Below, one piece after another: positions 10,163-18,905 of a stretch of 42,168 nt of DNA. How positions within the stretch are numbered: position 1 is the first letter of the stretch; every line of letters starts with the position of its first letter. Where the stretch lies: NCBI GenBank assembly GCA_021399435.1, contig JAJTUP010000175.1, positions 1-42,168 on the forward strand, given 5' to 3'. The notes below the pieces were generated by a model. It made no database searches, was not told the origin of the DNA, and was given only the letters and a program-made list of their open reading frames with translations. The translations under genes were made by a program, and so were the position numbers. The DNA comes from Diaporthe sp. PMI_573 (lineage: Eukaryota > Ascomycota > Sordariomycetes > Diaporthales > Diaporthaceae).

Positions 10163-11259
10163 AGCCGGCGAATGGAAGCAGGGAGGACTCCATCAAACAT
10201 GCAGAACTTGTTGCAATAGACTGTATAACGACAATCAGGAGACGTTGCATTAACTTTGAAGCTTACATCGACAAGGACTGTTTGGACAAGTTACAAAGCC
10301 CCATCAATCTAAAGACTCATTACCATGATGAGCTCGTAGCTCGTTCTGCAAACGAGCTTAAGAAGTTCCTTGACATCATGGAAGAGACTAATGGGGAGTC
10401 AGAAATCGAGGACCGAAGAGCCAGCCTTCGGGAATGGTATAGCGAAGTAATTGAGAGAAAGAAAAAGGAGTTTGGTGGCCAGTCTCCTTTCAAAAAGCTC
10501 GACTACGATGACCTCTTCAATGAGATTCGAAATCACGACCAGGTCACATTCTTTGGGGGCGCGTCCCTGACTGTACTTCACGAGCTGCTTGAGAAGCAGC
10601 CCGAGCTGGGCAAGAAGGTTCGCTACTTTCAGCAGGGTGGAACCTTCGACCCCAAGCTCAATATCCTCGGAAACCCGTACAATTTTGCTCTTAACATTAA
10701 GGCAGCAGAGTATGTTTTCAAGCATCATGACAAGCTTCTGAAGTTCGCACTGATCCTCACGGACACTGCAAAGAAGCTTGAGTGGACGGCACAGGGGCTG
10801 GCCAAGCTGTCCCCTGCAGTCGGTCTTCGATCTCTTGCTTTCCATGGACTTTATGATCCATGGGAGCTGATCTCTCCGAAGGAAGACGAAAGGTCTGCCC
10901 ACACCTCTGAAGAATTGCTTGCCTTGCGTGCGGAATTGACTAGCGATCCTCGATACTCGGCCCCGAAGAGTAAAGGGCACAAGGCAGTGATGGCAGATCT
11001 CACCGCTTTTCTTGCTGCGTTCACCGACGTGTTCGAAAACTTCAGAACAAAACGGGGCTCCTTGAAGCAGACTTCGATTAAAGTCGCCATGGAGCAGACA
11101 ATTCCAGACAGCAATCAGATGGTTCTCCGGGAGGACCAGACATCAAAGATAGAGTGCTTGATGTTCACGCCTGGGCAGGAGACACAGGACACATTGTTGG
11201 TGGAAGATGCGTTGGAACTCTTAAAAAATGCCTTGAAGACAGCAGTCCCATTTACTTAA
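10163..11259 (+). CDS. 5'-truncated nucleoside-hydrolase-like domain protein
   Basis: An open frame runs without a stop from the hAT end to TAA at 11257-11259, but contains no ATG until 10378, so its true start is missing or lies in a lost upstream exon. The C-terminal half resembles inosine/uridine-preferring nucleoside hydrolases: VTFFGGASLTVLHELLEKQP (their ALGPLTNIA segment), YFQQGGTFDP (the MGG strand), then NPYNFALNIKAAEYVF, the conserved N-F-x-x-D-x-x-A-A region with Asn in place of the Asp. The following LILTDTAKKLEWT fits the family's DVT region. The N-terminal Asp cluster that binds Ca2+ in these enzymes is absent, so activity is doubtful. About 70 residues before the domain are charged and helical. 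Assignment rests on pattern recognition; a pseudo-enzyme or sensor domain is possible. Confidence 0.6.
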
Positions 11260-12047
11260 GACTGCAGCGATCTCCCCCGGCGGGGAGGTAGGCGACTCTA
11301 TAATGGGTTTGAAGCTCTGCGAAGTCTTTATGATAATTATTCAGGCCTAAGTGTATCTAGGTTGAGGAAGTCTTTTACGGAGCAAGGTTGAAGATTATTT
11401 TGAATGAAGGCATTATGTTCCGATGGGTTCCACGCGGCTTGAGTAATTGTATTGCCATCAAGGCGGCATGATGTGACTGGAGCCTCAGGAGCAGCTCTGG
11501 GACCAGGAGCTGTGGGGCATTGCACCCGTGGCACATACATCAAGGGCAGTTAGAAGTGAAGGTGAATGTATTGCTGGTATTACCAACCTCTCCTGCCAAA
11601 CACTACGAATTGATGGTTGGCTCCTTGACGTTGAACAGCCGTACCTGTTGTGCTCGAAAACAGAGGCGTAAAGACCGTCCTATATGCGTTGGGCTGTCAT
11701 TTGAGCAAACAACATCTCGCCTTGATGTGTTTGAAGGATAACTAGACCTGCATCTTGCCTCCGGTCGTCCCGATGATGCCGAAGCTCTCAGTACCCGTCC
11801 AGTTCCACGCGACGATCAGAGTTCCGGACCAATGTAACGACAAGCCCTCACCAAGTTTATTGAATGACATGATGATTTCCTGAGAGGAGACTACATATGC
11901 TCACAACTATCTAATAAATGATATCAAAACACTGGTTTCCTTGCTATCCGCTGTTCCTTGGCTAATGCGTTGAACATTAGGCTCTAGGAAACCTCTAGGC
12001 TATCCCGGTATACCGAGAAACGAATTACCGCCTTTTAAGTTTTTATA
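11260..12047. other. Gene-poor spacer
   Basis: No recognisable gene was found. Open frames at 11337-11543 (minus) and 11520-11741 (plus) have no identifiable domain. Base composition is normal for the island and not RIP-shifted. A short repeated motif, CTCTAGGAAACCTCTAGG, lies near 11980. Confidence 0.35.
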
Positions 12048-12287
12048 CTATCCAGCATGAATCTTCCCAATAAGTCTATTATTCTTTCTCGGGATCCAGT
12101 CCTTATTGTCGACTAGGCAATCGACAATTTGCTTCGCCGAAGTACCTTTACATTTCAATGCTTCCGACTTGGTCAATTTACTCATGTCCTTCTTTCCGTC
12201 CGTTTCAGAATCACCCACAATACAATAGATGGGCGGGCAAGGAATTGTTTTATAATCCCAGTATTTACGTACTTGATCGGCTTCCAC
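12048..12287 (-). CDS. Small hypothetical ORF, Lys/Cys-containing
   Basis: This 79-codon minus-strand frame is Lys/Asp-rich with four cysteines (PCPPIYC, LKCKG, VDCLVD). No domain is recognised. The apparent ATG gives no secretion signal, and an upstream exon on the same strand (12635-12324 is open in another frame) cannot be excluded. It could be an exon of a small cysteine-containing protein or chance. Confidence that it is a gene is low. Confidence 0.25.
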   Translation of the reverse strand: MEADQVRKYWDYKTIPCPPIYCIVGDSETDGKKDMSKLTKSEALKCKGTSAKQIVDCLVDNKDWIPRKNNRLIGKIHAG

Positions 12288-13311
12288 CCTGTGAACATTT
12301 TCTTTTAGCTCTCTGCTGTAGTATCATGGTCCCTGTCCCCCGCCCCTCGTTTTGTTTTGATCGACTAACACCGGCCGCTCTAGCGTCTCCGTATATTCTT
12401 CCAGTTCATCCTCAACCTGTCTATCCTTCTGGCTGAAGGACGTGAACTGAAGTGTTCGCCTCGAGTTGCAGTTGGAAGGCGCTGTCTGCTGAGTGCTCAA
12501 GAAATTGAGACCACCGTGAAGCAAGCCGGTGGCAAAATTGCGATTAAGACCAGTGTAAGAAACAAGCATTGGCGCAATCGTTGGCAGAGGTAGTTGGCAC
12601 ATCTCCGAGCCGCAACTGTATTGACTAGTGCACACAATTATGTGATAAACATGGGAAAACCGCGATTCATGAGTATTTTCTGCACGGCGTACAATAATGC
12701 AGCGACAACTACTTCCACTGCCTTCCGCTTGCGACTGTCCTCCAGCACATCTCTAAGGATGTTTGGCGGGATCACATCAATCTGGACTTCCTCCTCTTCC
12801 TCTCACTACAACCGAGGTCAAGATCGTGTAGTCATGAGCTCAAGAGCGACGGCGCGAAGTCCTGGTGGATTGTGAGTTAAGGTATGTTTGGGGTGCAAGA
12901 GACCCCATGAGTTTGAGAACTGGGAAGTAGGAGGCTCAGACTGCGGCAACGAGCACGAGGCAGGAGCAGTTGGCCACTTGTTGTCATGATTTTGCTCATG
13001 CCCAAAGAAGGTGAGGTATCAATATAGCTGTGTCTGGACCGCGGAAGTATATGAGAGTGTGTGAGGTGGGGGGGGAGGCGGAGAGCAGGTCAACACAAAA
13101 GGAGCATCGCCGACAGACGACGGGTTATGTCAGTCCTCTTAGCGAGGGGCGGAGGGATCGCGACAAAAGATAAAATAGTCAAGGAATCTGAAAATGTAGC
13201 CAGGTTCGGGTTGAACGGGCTGAACGAATGTTGTGCATGCCGGCGCAGACGAAATGGCCACTCGTCGCCAGCCGATCAGACAGCTCCGGTGTGATGATGC
13301 CTGCATGAAAA
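12288..13311. other. Island DNA with weak coding-like stretches, no assigned gene
   Basis: On the minus strand around 12820-12650 a frame reads VQIDVIPPNILRDVLEDSRK and continues with a helical stretch before stopping, which looks exon-like but unrecognised. A hydrophobic LFLTLVLIAILPP stretch lies near 12560. Plus-strand frames at 12594-12875 and 13061-13294 are Ser- or Arg-rich and look compositional. No complete gene could be assembled. Confidence 0.3.
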
Positions 13312-13524
13312 ATGTTTACCACGTACAGAAAACATTTCCTCCCGCTTGAGTCGAACCTGGACGTGTTCAACAGACTCATCCGATTCCTTGGCAGCTCTCA
13401 TTATCTCGAGTTCCAAGATGTCGTGTCACTTGACGATCCAAATCTGCTGCCCCGTCCCGCCCTCGCCTTAATCCTGGTCTTTCCTACTACTGAGCGACAC
13501 GAGGACTCACCCTCTCCGCCATGA
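13312..13524 (+). pseudogene. Ubiquitin C-terminal hydrolase (UCH family) N-terminal fragment
   Basis: These 70 codons closely resemble the N-terminus of UCH-type deubiquitinases (peptidase C12), which release ubiquitin from small adducts. Matches are KHFLPLESNLDVFNRLI, then LGSSHYLEFQDVVSLDDPNLL, then PRPALALILVFPTTERHE, in the family's order and spacing. A whole enzyme has over 200 residues, including a catalytic Cys in a QTIGNACGT-type motif, a His and an Asp. None of these is present, and the 3 kb downstream shows no sign of them. The frame ends in EDSPSPP and TGA just after the homology. No convincing donor site was seen at the break. This is best read as a gene fragment; a first exon of a gene with very distant exons is less likely. 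Confidence 0.75.
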
Positions 13525-13659
13525 TCTGGTTCCGTCTTCTAGGTAAATAACCTCTGGGAGAAGCCTGTGACGACGCAGCTAGAAAGGGGTTGCTCTTAGC
13601 AGCCCAGGTCTGCAAGGGAGCCTATTAGGGTATCTGGTCGATTATCCAGTGATACCACT

Positions 13660-13977
13660 AGGGAAGCATCACTGGCGTGGTCTGGGAATCCGTTAGAATC
13701 GCATATGTCTGTATACTCTCGTCTACTGTCATTCGCAGTCGTCCAAGCATGATTGCAATGATTCTATCATATTCCTTAGCAGGAAAAACGGATAGGACGA
13801 CAACAGTTCATTACCCCCAGTGCTAGTGCCACCAATCGAATCGAAGTAGTCGCATGGTCGAGGCACTTGGTTCAAGCCCTGGGACTCGCGAATATGCTCC
13901 AAAGCGAGCGAAGCTGACGCAATCATCTGATCAGCTTGAAGTCCTGCTGTGGTTGAGTGGACTGACACATCGTCCAC
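13660..13977 (-). pseudogene. Patatin-like phospholipase fragment
   Basis: On the minus strand, LALEHIRESQGLNQVPRPC then DYFDSIGGTSTGG matches the patatin nucleophile region; GTSTG carries the catalytic Ser of the Ser-Asp dyad that hydrolyses membrane lipids. After GG (13814) a GTAATG donor-like site opens about 50 bp, followed by IIAIMLGRLRMTVDESI (13766-13710), the next block of the family. The reading phase across that gap does not fit any AG acceptor I could find, so an indel is likely. The upstream glycine-rich DGGGVRG oxyanion loop and the downstream catalytic Asp are absent, and the frame stops near 13663. In fungi such domains often head NLR-type proteins. It is a dead fragment. Confidence 0.75.
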
Positions 13978-14291
13978 GCCTCGCTCGTTCCTCTCCCTAT
14001 ATATTACACTTTTATATGTTAGCGCAATGGATAACCCCCAAGCTGCTGTCTGGAGTAGGACGTCTTTGGTTTAACTTGCTCGGTAGTCATTGTTTGCTGG
14101 TTGTCTTTAGTCACTGCTATGGAGTTGGGGGTTCCAGTTATCGGTGCGTGAAATCCTTGGTCGTTGTATAGGTATATGTGTTCAAGAGGTCGGGTTTAAG
14201 AAAAGCAGATGTGCTTCTGTACTTCAGACGCTGCAACATCACGACCGGCATTAAATCGATATAGCGATAACATTCGCCCCAAATTCAACGG
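13978..14291. other. Spacer without recognised gene
   Basis: Mixed-composition DNA with one unremarkable plus-strand frame (13854-14171) that overlaps the patatin fragment antisense. Nothing else is visible. Confidence 0.3.
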
Positions 14292-14585
14292 ATGCTCAGC
14301 AACGTCGAGCTACCCGGAGCCGAGAAGCTGATAGTAAAACTGTACATGACCGAGAGAAGCGAGCAAAAGGCCAGCCCGATCATCATGATCTGCTGTTGTG
14401 ACAAGGCAACGCGCAAGGAGGCATTCGAGAAAGTGGGCTTCTTGATCAGGGAGGAAACTTTGGACAGGGCTCAGCTGGGTTCCCTCTGGAAACCAATGCC
14501 AAATATCATCAATGAAATCCCAGACGCGTCCCAATCACTGTATCGACTGAACAGTCTATTGCATGAATGCTATCTACTGTGGTGA
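14292..14585 (+). CDS. Hypothetical ORF, 97 residues
   Basis: This is an ATG-initiated frame with an in-frame TAA eight codons upstream. It reads as a plausible protein: KLIVKLYMTERSEQKASPI, then IIMICCCDKATRKEAFEKVG, then FLIREETLDRAQLGSLWKP. The pattern of a hydrophobic IIMICC strand followed by a basic Ala/Lys helix reminds me of the N-terminal part of large uncharacterised ascomycete proteins, but I cannot name a family. It could be a fragment, as its neighbours are. No signal peptide or transmembrane helix is seen. Confidence 0.4.
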   Translation: MLSNVELPGAEKLIVKLYMTERSEQKASPIIMICCCDKATRKEAFEKVGFLIREETLDRAQLGSLWKPMPNIINEIPDASQSLYRLNSLLHECYLLW

Positions 14586-14647
14586 CGACCATGTCCTTAT
14601 ATGTTCGGACCCTTGAGCTGCATGGGTTTGGATAGCTCATATCCAAC

Positions 14648-15213
14648 TTATCCGTTACGTGACTTGGCTTCGTTACCTTGTTGCGGGGCACTCCTCTCGA
14701 AGGTGATATCCGTTGGATCAAGCGTGGCTTCGCGGAGCTGCAAAATGGTGTTGGCAGCTGATGAGTTCTCTGATGATAACCTACCGTCAGTCGTAGCTGG
14801 ATTTCTAGGTGAAGTTCCCCTGGTGACGCAACGAAAACTTCCCGTGTCCGAGCACTGAAGTTCTGACGTAGCAGCAATAACACCATGGTCCGCGCCCTGC
14901 TTTCTTGGGGCCGAGCGTTTATGAAGACCACCGGGGTCCTGAGTATTCGGGACCTCTACATCCATACGCGCTTCTGACGCCGAATGAATGGTGATGCAAT
15001 CAGCCAGCTTCTCGCTAGATCCAACGCAGCTCGTCAAAGTATTGTATCCGTCCTCGGGGTTCGTTTTTGGCGGCTTTGCTGGCCTTTTCCTTGGGCGACC
15101 TCGCTGTCTCTTTGCAACCTTGTTCTCCGACTGTCCCAGGATCTCGTAGCCTTCACTCAGTGCGTCCTCGAACCTTTCGTTGTTTTCTTGCGCAAGCTCA
15201 GCTGTACAACCTG
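14648..15213 (-). CDS. AT-hook-containing ORF fragment
   Basis: This minus-strand frame of about 188 codons has no in-frame ATG at its 5' end, so it is either an internal exon or a fragment. Near its start, KRQRGRPRKRPAKPP contains a canonical AT-hook core (RGRP) flanked by basic residues, a motif that binds the minor groove of AT-rich DNA. The rest is low-complexity (Ser/Thr/Asn/Pro) and probably disordered. It begins immediately after the stop codon of the transcription-factor fragment on the same strand, in a different frame. Whether the two were ever one gene is unclear. No catalytic domain was recognised. Confidence 0.45.
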
Positions 15214-15651
15214 TCACAACAAACCCACAGGCTCATCAAGGTCGATTTCCATTCTTCCTCGTATGGAATATTCCTCGCTCAGCTTGGCGGTGGATTGATG
15301 TCCGCTGGGATGTGGTGTATACCTGTCCTGGAATTAGCTATACTAAATAACAATCAATTGCAGCTTACTTACCTGGCGGCCACGGCGTAAATGGCGTGGA
15401 CCAAGTATGTTGGAAGCTGATTCAACTGTAGCCTCTGCCGAATGAATGACTCATCCAGGATGCAGAATGGTTTGGCGTGAAACCTGGAGAAATAATTATC
15501 GAGAAGGGCATCAGATTCAATGGCTGGAGGCAATGACGCACTGTTGAAGACGGGTCAAAATCAGTTGTGCACACACCTACCACGCTTGAGCGCGAGAGAA
15601 CGGAGCATACCTGCTCGATATAGGGGTGAACATAGGCCGATTCTGTTGCAT
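15214..15651 (-). pseudogene. Fungal transcription-factor regulatory-domain fragment
   Basis: Three exons splice in phase on the minus strand (15651-15611, 15540-15373, 15322-15214) with GTATGC...ACAG (70 nt) and GTAAGT...ACAG (50 nt) introns, giving 105 residues. They match the start of the fungal-specific transcription factor domain found after the Zn(II)2Cys6 cluster: LPPAIESDALLDNYFSRFH, then AKPFCILDESFIRQRLQLN, then QLPTYLVHAIYAVAARYTP, then SAKLSEEY-type sequence and MEIDLDEP. The domain usually runs a further 150 or more residues; here it stops at TGA right after DEP. An in-frame TAG sits directly before the ATG and could equally be part of a splice acceptor. No credible zinc cluster lies upstream; a Cys-rich stretch near 16040-15950 has the wrong spacing. 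It is a fragment. Confidence 0.72.
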
Positions 15652-16373
15652 CTACCGTCCGTGCTGTACCAATGACAGGCTCAATTGTCGTTTCATAAGA
15701 AACCTCAGTGTTGGTCGGATTTGCTGCTGTTACTGATTCTGCTAGCGTGGACAACGACGCTTATTCCGTAGCAGAGGCAGCGGTCTCTGGTGTGGATGGG
15801 AGAGCTAATTGAACGATGATTTCCAAAAGTGCGAGATAATCCCAGTACTCGGCTTTGACACACCTTAAGCCCGTTTCAACTTTTATTTCGCATATGTCTT
15901 GACCCAGTTTTCAACATCTGATCTCAAGCTTTCTTCCAAAAACCTGTCATCCCGCATAGATACCACGTTCGGTTCTCCCTGCATTGACTGCAAGGAGAGC
16001 TGCTGTTACTTCCAGAGGAAGCTTTGCAGTCATCCCCGAAATCACAGTGCCCACATATGTGTTTCACTGGACAGTCTGATACGGCGTGTTTGCTAATGAC
16101 AGAGACAATACCGTTAGATTTGTGTAGATCACGTTGGAAGGGAACCAGTGCCTTACCAGTCCGGCATCGTGTTTCAGAGTAACTCTTATTTGTTAATTGT
16201 CGGGCTCTACGGAAACTTACTACAAGTAGCAGAGTGGAGCGTATTGTATGTTATATGAAAGGTGGGGTAGTAAATTAGTGACACGGAAGAGAAGAAACTT
16301 GGCGACCAGGTTCCTTCTTAGGTGCCTCAGGTGGCGTTGCTAACAGTCAAACGTAGACAATCCTGTGGCGGCT
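15652..16373. other. Spacer with Cys-rich minus-strand stretch
   Basis: No complete gene is seen. A minus-strand frame near 16050-15950 reads ICGHC...DDCK...PCSQC...C, reminiscent of a zinc-binding cluster. The spacing (C-x2-C-x5-C-x11-C-x2-C-x8-C) is off, and the basic residues of a Zn2Cys6 domain are missing. Confidence 0.3.
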
Positions 16374-16582
16374 TATTGTCCTTGGCGTGCAGTCGCACCC
16401 TTGCCTTGCTTTCTGAATTCTTCTATCAAATCGTCGTCGGTGTTGTCTGGTACTGATGCTGGTAAATAGCTCGTCATTGAGCCGTCGGCCAATATCGGAT
16501 TTACCTGTGAACCTTGCGAGATCCTCCCGCCGAAAAGGTAACGGCGGTCAAATTGCTGTGCTGTGCACTGTTTCTTTAGGTC
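16374..16582 (-). CDS. Exon-like C-terminal coding segment, unrecognised
   Basis: This is an open minus-strand frame of about 69 codons preceded by GATAG, usable as a splice acceptor, and ended by TAA at 16376-16374. It reads as natural protein: QFDRRYLFGGRISQGSQVNP, then ILADGSMTSYLPASVPDNTD, then a charged tail ending ATARQGQ. I could not assign a family. Upstream on the same strand 16700-16600 is AT-rich and intron-like. It may be the last exon of a broken gene. Confidence 0.35.
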
Positions 16583-16795
16583 CTATCTCATCGTTGTTGA
16601 TTAAATTAACTAAATAAGATATATATTCGACCCACGGTCGTTTCCCCCTATTGAAAGCCACAGCTTCAGGGAGGGCGCAACGCATCTTTCGTGACGATCG
16701 AGTGGTGTGTCATCAACAGCAGATTTAAGTGGCGCTGGTGGAGACACTGATAATTATCGCTAGCATCTGAGTACACTTCTTAAGTTGATCACTGG

Positions 16796-17158
16796 TCACC
16801 TAAAGCCCTGACATACTCCGATCAAACTATATGGCGTTCCTTTCCCGTCAGCCGCTCCTGTGTGGGGTCCCGGGGTTAGTAGTCTTTTCAAGCAAGCTGA
16901 CTTGAAGGCCATTCTCCAAGTGTCCAGCATCCTATCTTCGGCAGCTGGAGCGGCGCCTGCTGCTCGTGGCCCGGGCTGTTCGTAGTGGTCGCGTCGGTGA
17001 GCGGGCTGGTTCATATCCAGTCGGCCTGTGGCCATGGCAAATCGTATTGTTGCTCGGACGGCCCCCATGTCTGGGGCCCAGAGCTCACAGTCTGAGGGTG
17101 ACTTTCCGCCCAGGTAGAATGACAAGTTGCCCCGATGTGTATTCGTGCAATGCAGCAT
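16796..17158 (-). CDS. Hypothetical ORF, 120 residues
   Basis: This ATG-initiated minus-strand frame in GC-rich DNA has Ala/Pro/Arg-rich composition (EQPGPRAAGAAPAAEDRML). It includes a few natural-looking stretches, such as MGAVRATIRFAMATGRLDMN, but no recognised domain. A plus-strand frame overlaps it (16966-17166), so it may be open merely because of base composition. Confidence 0.25.
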   Translation of the reverse strand: MLHCTNTHRGNLSFYLGGKSPSDCELWAPDMGAVRATIRFAMATGRLDMNQPAHRRDHYEQPGPRAAGAAPAAEDRMLDTWRMAFKSACLKRLLTPGPHTGAADGKGTPYSLIGVCQGFR

Positions 17159-17166
17159 TTCTGTAA

Positions 17167-17185
17167 TACTTAATTAAATTAAGTA
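17167..17185. repeat. Perfect AT palindrome
   Basis: TACTTAATT-A-AATTAAGTA is a perfect 9-bp inverted repeat around a single base. It lies exactly at the boundary between GC-rich island sequence and a 100-bp AT-rich stretch. It could be a transposon end or a cruciform-prone site. Confidence 0.5.
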
Positions 17186-18519
17186 CATAAATATAGATAT
17201 AAAACTATTGAAATTATATGCTGGTGTATAGCATTTAAATCATCTTTGTAATAAAGATTAGTCTATAGATACTGTCGGGTAGCCAAGAGGCGTGTGCCTG
17301 AGGCATCAATATGTCCGTCATGACAAAACCAGCCCCCAACGGGAGGGGTCGCGCTAGAGAACCTAGACAAGACATGATCACAAGACACACAGTGACCACC
17401 CCATCAATTGGACCATAATTACACGTCCCATATACCTAAAAGGGTGATAATCTGACAAATGTGACTATACCGACTAACATACTGCACTATGCTACTATTC
17501 CCATATACTTAAGGGCACCAAATAAGCGCTATTTGGCCCAACAATGTCGGAAATGTTGGCCACCGTTGCCTAAATAAAGCAAATAAAGTACTATTAGACC
17601 CAATTAAGCCACAATGTTGCCCTTATTGCCCTTATTGGCCAACGTTGGCCCAGCAAATCGACGGATAAGTCAATAAAGCCGGGCGCCACGGCGACGATCT
17701 TGTCTTGTGTTTCCTTGGCGCCATCGCCACCCTTGCCGTCGCCGTCGCCGTCAACATCGCTAGCCGTTAGGTCCACGGCTGGCAGCTGGTTGACAGTCCT
17801 CCGTGCCCCCGTCTGTTGCTTTTTAGCCGTTGGTCTTGAACTTAAGGGTGTAGCTGCCGGCGACGCCGTGCCTTTGGCTCTTCGCTTCTGAGGCTGGTGG
17901 TTGCCTTGCTTTGTGCGCCAAAAAAGCACTGAGAGGTGGGTAGTGTAAATAAGCCCCAATGGGAGGCTCTGATTGGCTGCACACTGCTTACTAAGCAAAA
18001 GGTGCGCGGCATCCAATTAAGGGTGCGCGAATATCCGAATTTAATGGAATAACGTGGATACAGAGGAGCTAGCAGAGCTGAAGAAGAGACAAGTATCACA
18101 TGAGGGAGATTTTCTGAGAATAGCGAAGGAGAACTTCACGGTGTATTGCGAATCATTACTGCCTTAGGTCAATAGACTACGGAGAGCAGTTTTCCCGAAT
18201 GGCGTGAGGTGGGAAAGACAGGATAGAGGGTTGTATCTTTGCATGATGGACATTATTCGTGAAGCTTGTAAGGATCCGGTGGTATTTGATGATGAATTAC
18301 ACTGTAGAGATAAAAGATCATAAGGCCTTTGTCGAATGAAGTACCTACAGGTTCAGAGATCATAATGAGATCCTACAATGGAGGTACTTCGTCCTGCCAG
18401 GAACTCGAGGCTCTAACTGAGTAGACATCATCAGTGGCTGGCTGCAGAAGGCATTTGTTGAGTAATGGCGGCCCTTTCGTCCAATGTTTCCCTTGCTCAT
18501 CGTTCCGACCCTTTGCCCA
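17186..18519. other. Gene-poor stretch with TTGGCC palindromes
   Basis: 17186-17270 is AT-rich. 17500-17660 carries repeated GTTGGCC/TTATTGCCC-type motifs, including the 14-bp palindrome GGCCAACGTTGGCC at 17637-17650. A minus-strand frame (18016-17594) is open for 140 codons but is Lys/Gln/Asp low-complexity and unrecognised. No RNA gene or promoter could be supported. Confidence 0.35.
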
Positions 18520-18599
18520 TCAGTGGTGCAAGATAATCAGACTAAGGCTTCGCTGCGGTGCGTGCAAAGATGGCTGATCTGTCCGCCCTGCATGAAAAC

Positions 18600-18905
18600 C
18601 TGACGACACAATCATGCGCAAATCAGTGTCACCGGGCCACACTTTCTGGAGGATTCTTGCTGCTTTAATCTCCTCCTCGATCAACTCTTTGTGGAATAGG
18701 GATAACCTGAAAAAGTTCGTTGCTTCTTCAGGAGCCATCTGGTGCAGCTTGACAATATTGGCACGCTGCAGATGTGGCAATTTCCGCTGAACGCTTCGTA
18801 AAAAGTACAAGGCCATCGACAATTCGTATGGCTATCATCTCCTGGCGATCATAGGCGCCGTACTTCCTCGCGCAGAGGTCATGAAATTTGGCTTGTGACT
18901 TCCAC
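18600..18905 (-). pseudogene. NB-ARC (NLR-type NTPase) fragment with frameshift
   Basis: On the minus strand one frame reads IVDGLVLFTKRSAEIATS (about 18830-18780), corresponding to the GLVLFTTRS sensor strand of fungal NB-ARC domains. The next block, NIVKLHQMAPEEATNFFRLS then LFHKELIEEEIKAARILQKV, continues the family (18760-18640) but in another frame, so one indel separates them. After QKV, where family members read LPLAITQAA, the sequence diverges. The P-loop and Walker B parts that should precede it are not found upstream. Such STAND NTPases are oligomerising switches in fungal NLR-like proteins, frequently joined to patatin or other effector domains and TPR or ankyrin repeats. This copy is clearly non-functional. 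Confidence 0.65.

Noticed and set aside
10282..10284. TTG as start of the nucleoside-hydrolase-like ORF
   Set aside because: Non-ATG initiation is unlikely in a fungal nuclear gene, and the frame is open upstream to the hAT border, so the real start is missing.
15950..16050. Possible Zn2Cys6 cluster upstream of the transcription-factor fragment
   Set aside because: Cys spacing is x5 where x6 is required between the second and third Cys, and the basic residues typical of these DNA-binding domains are missing.
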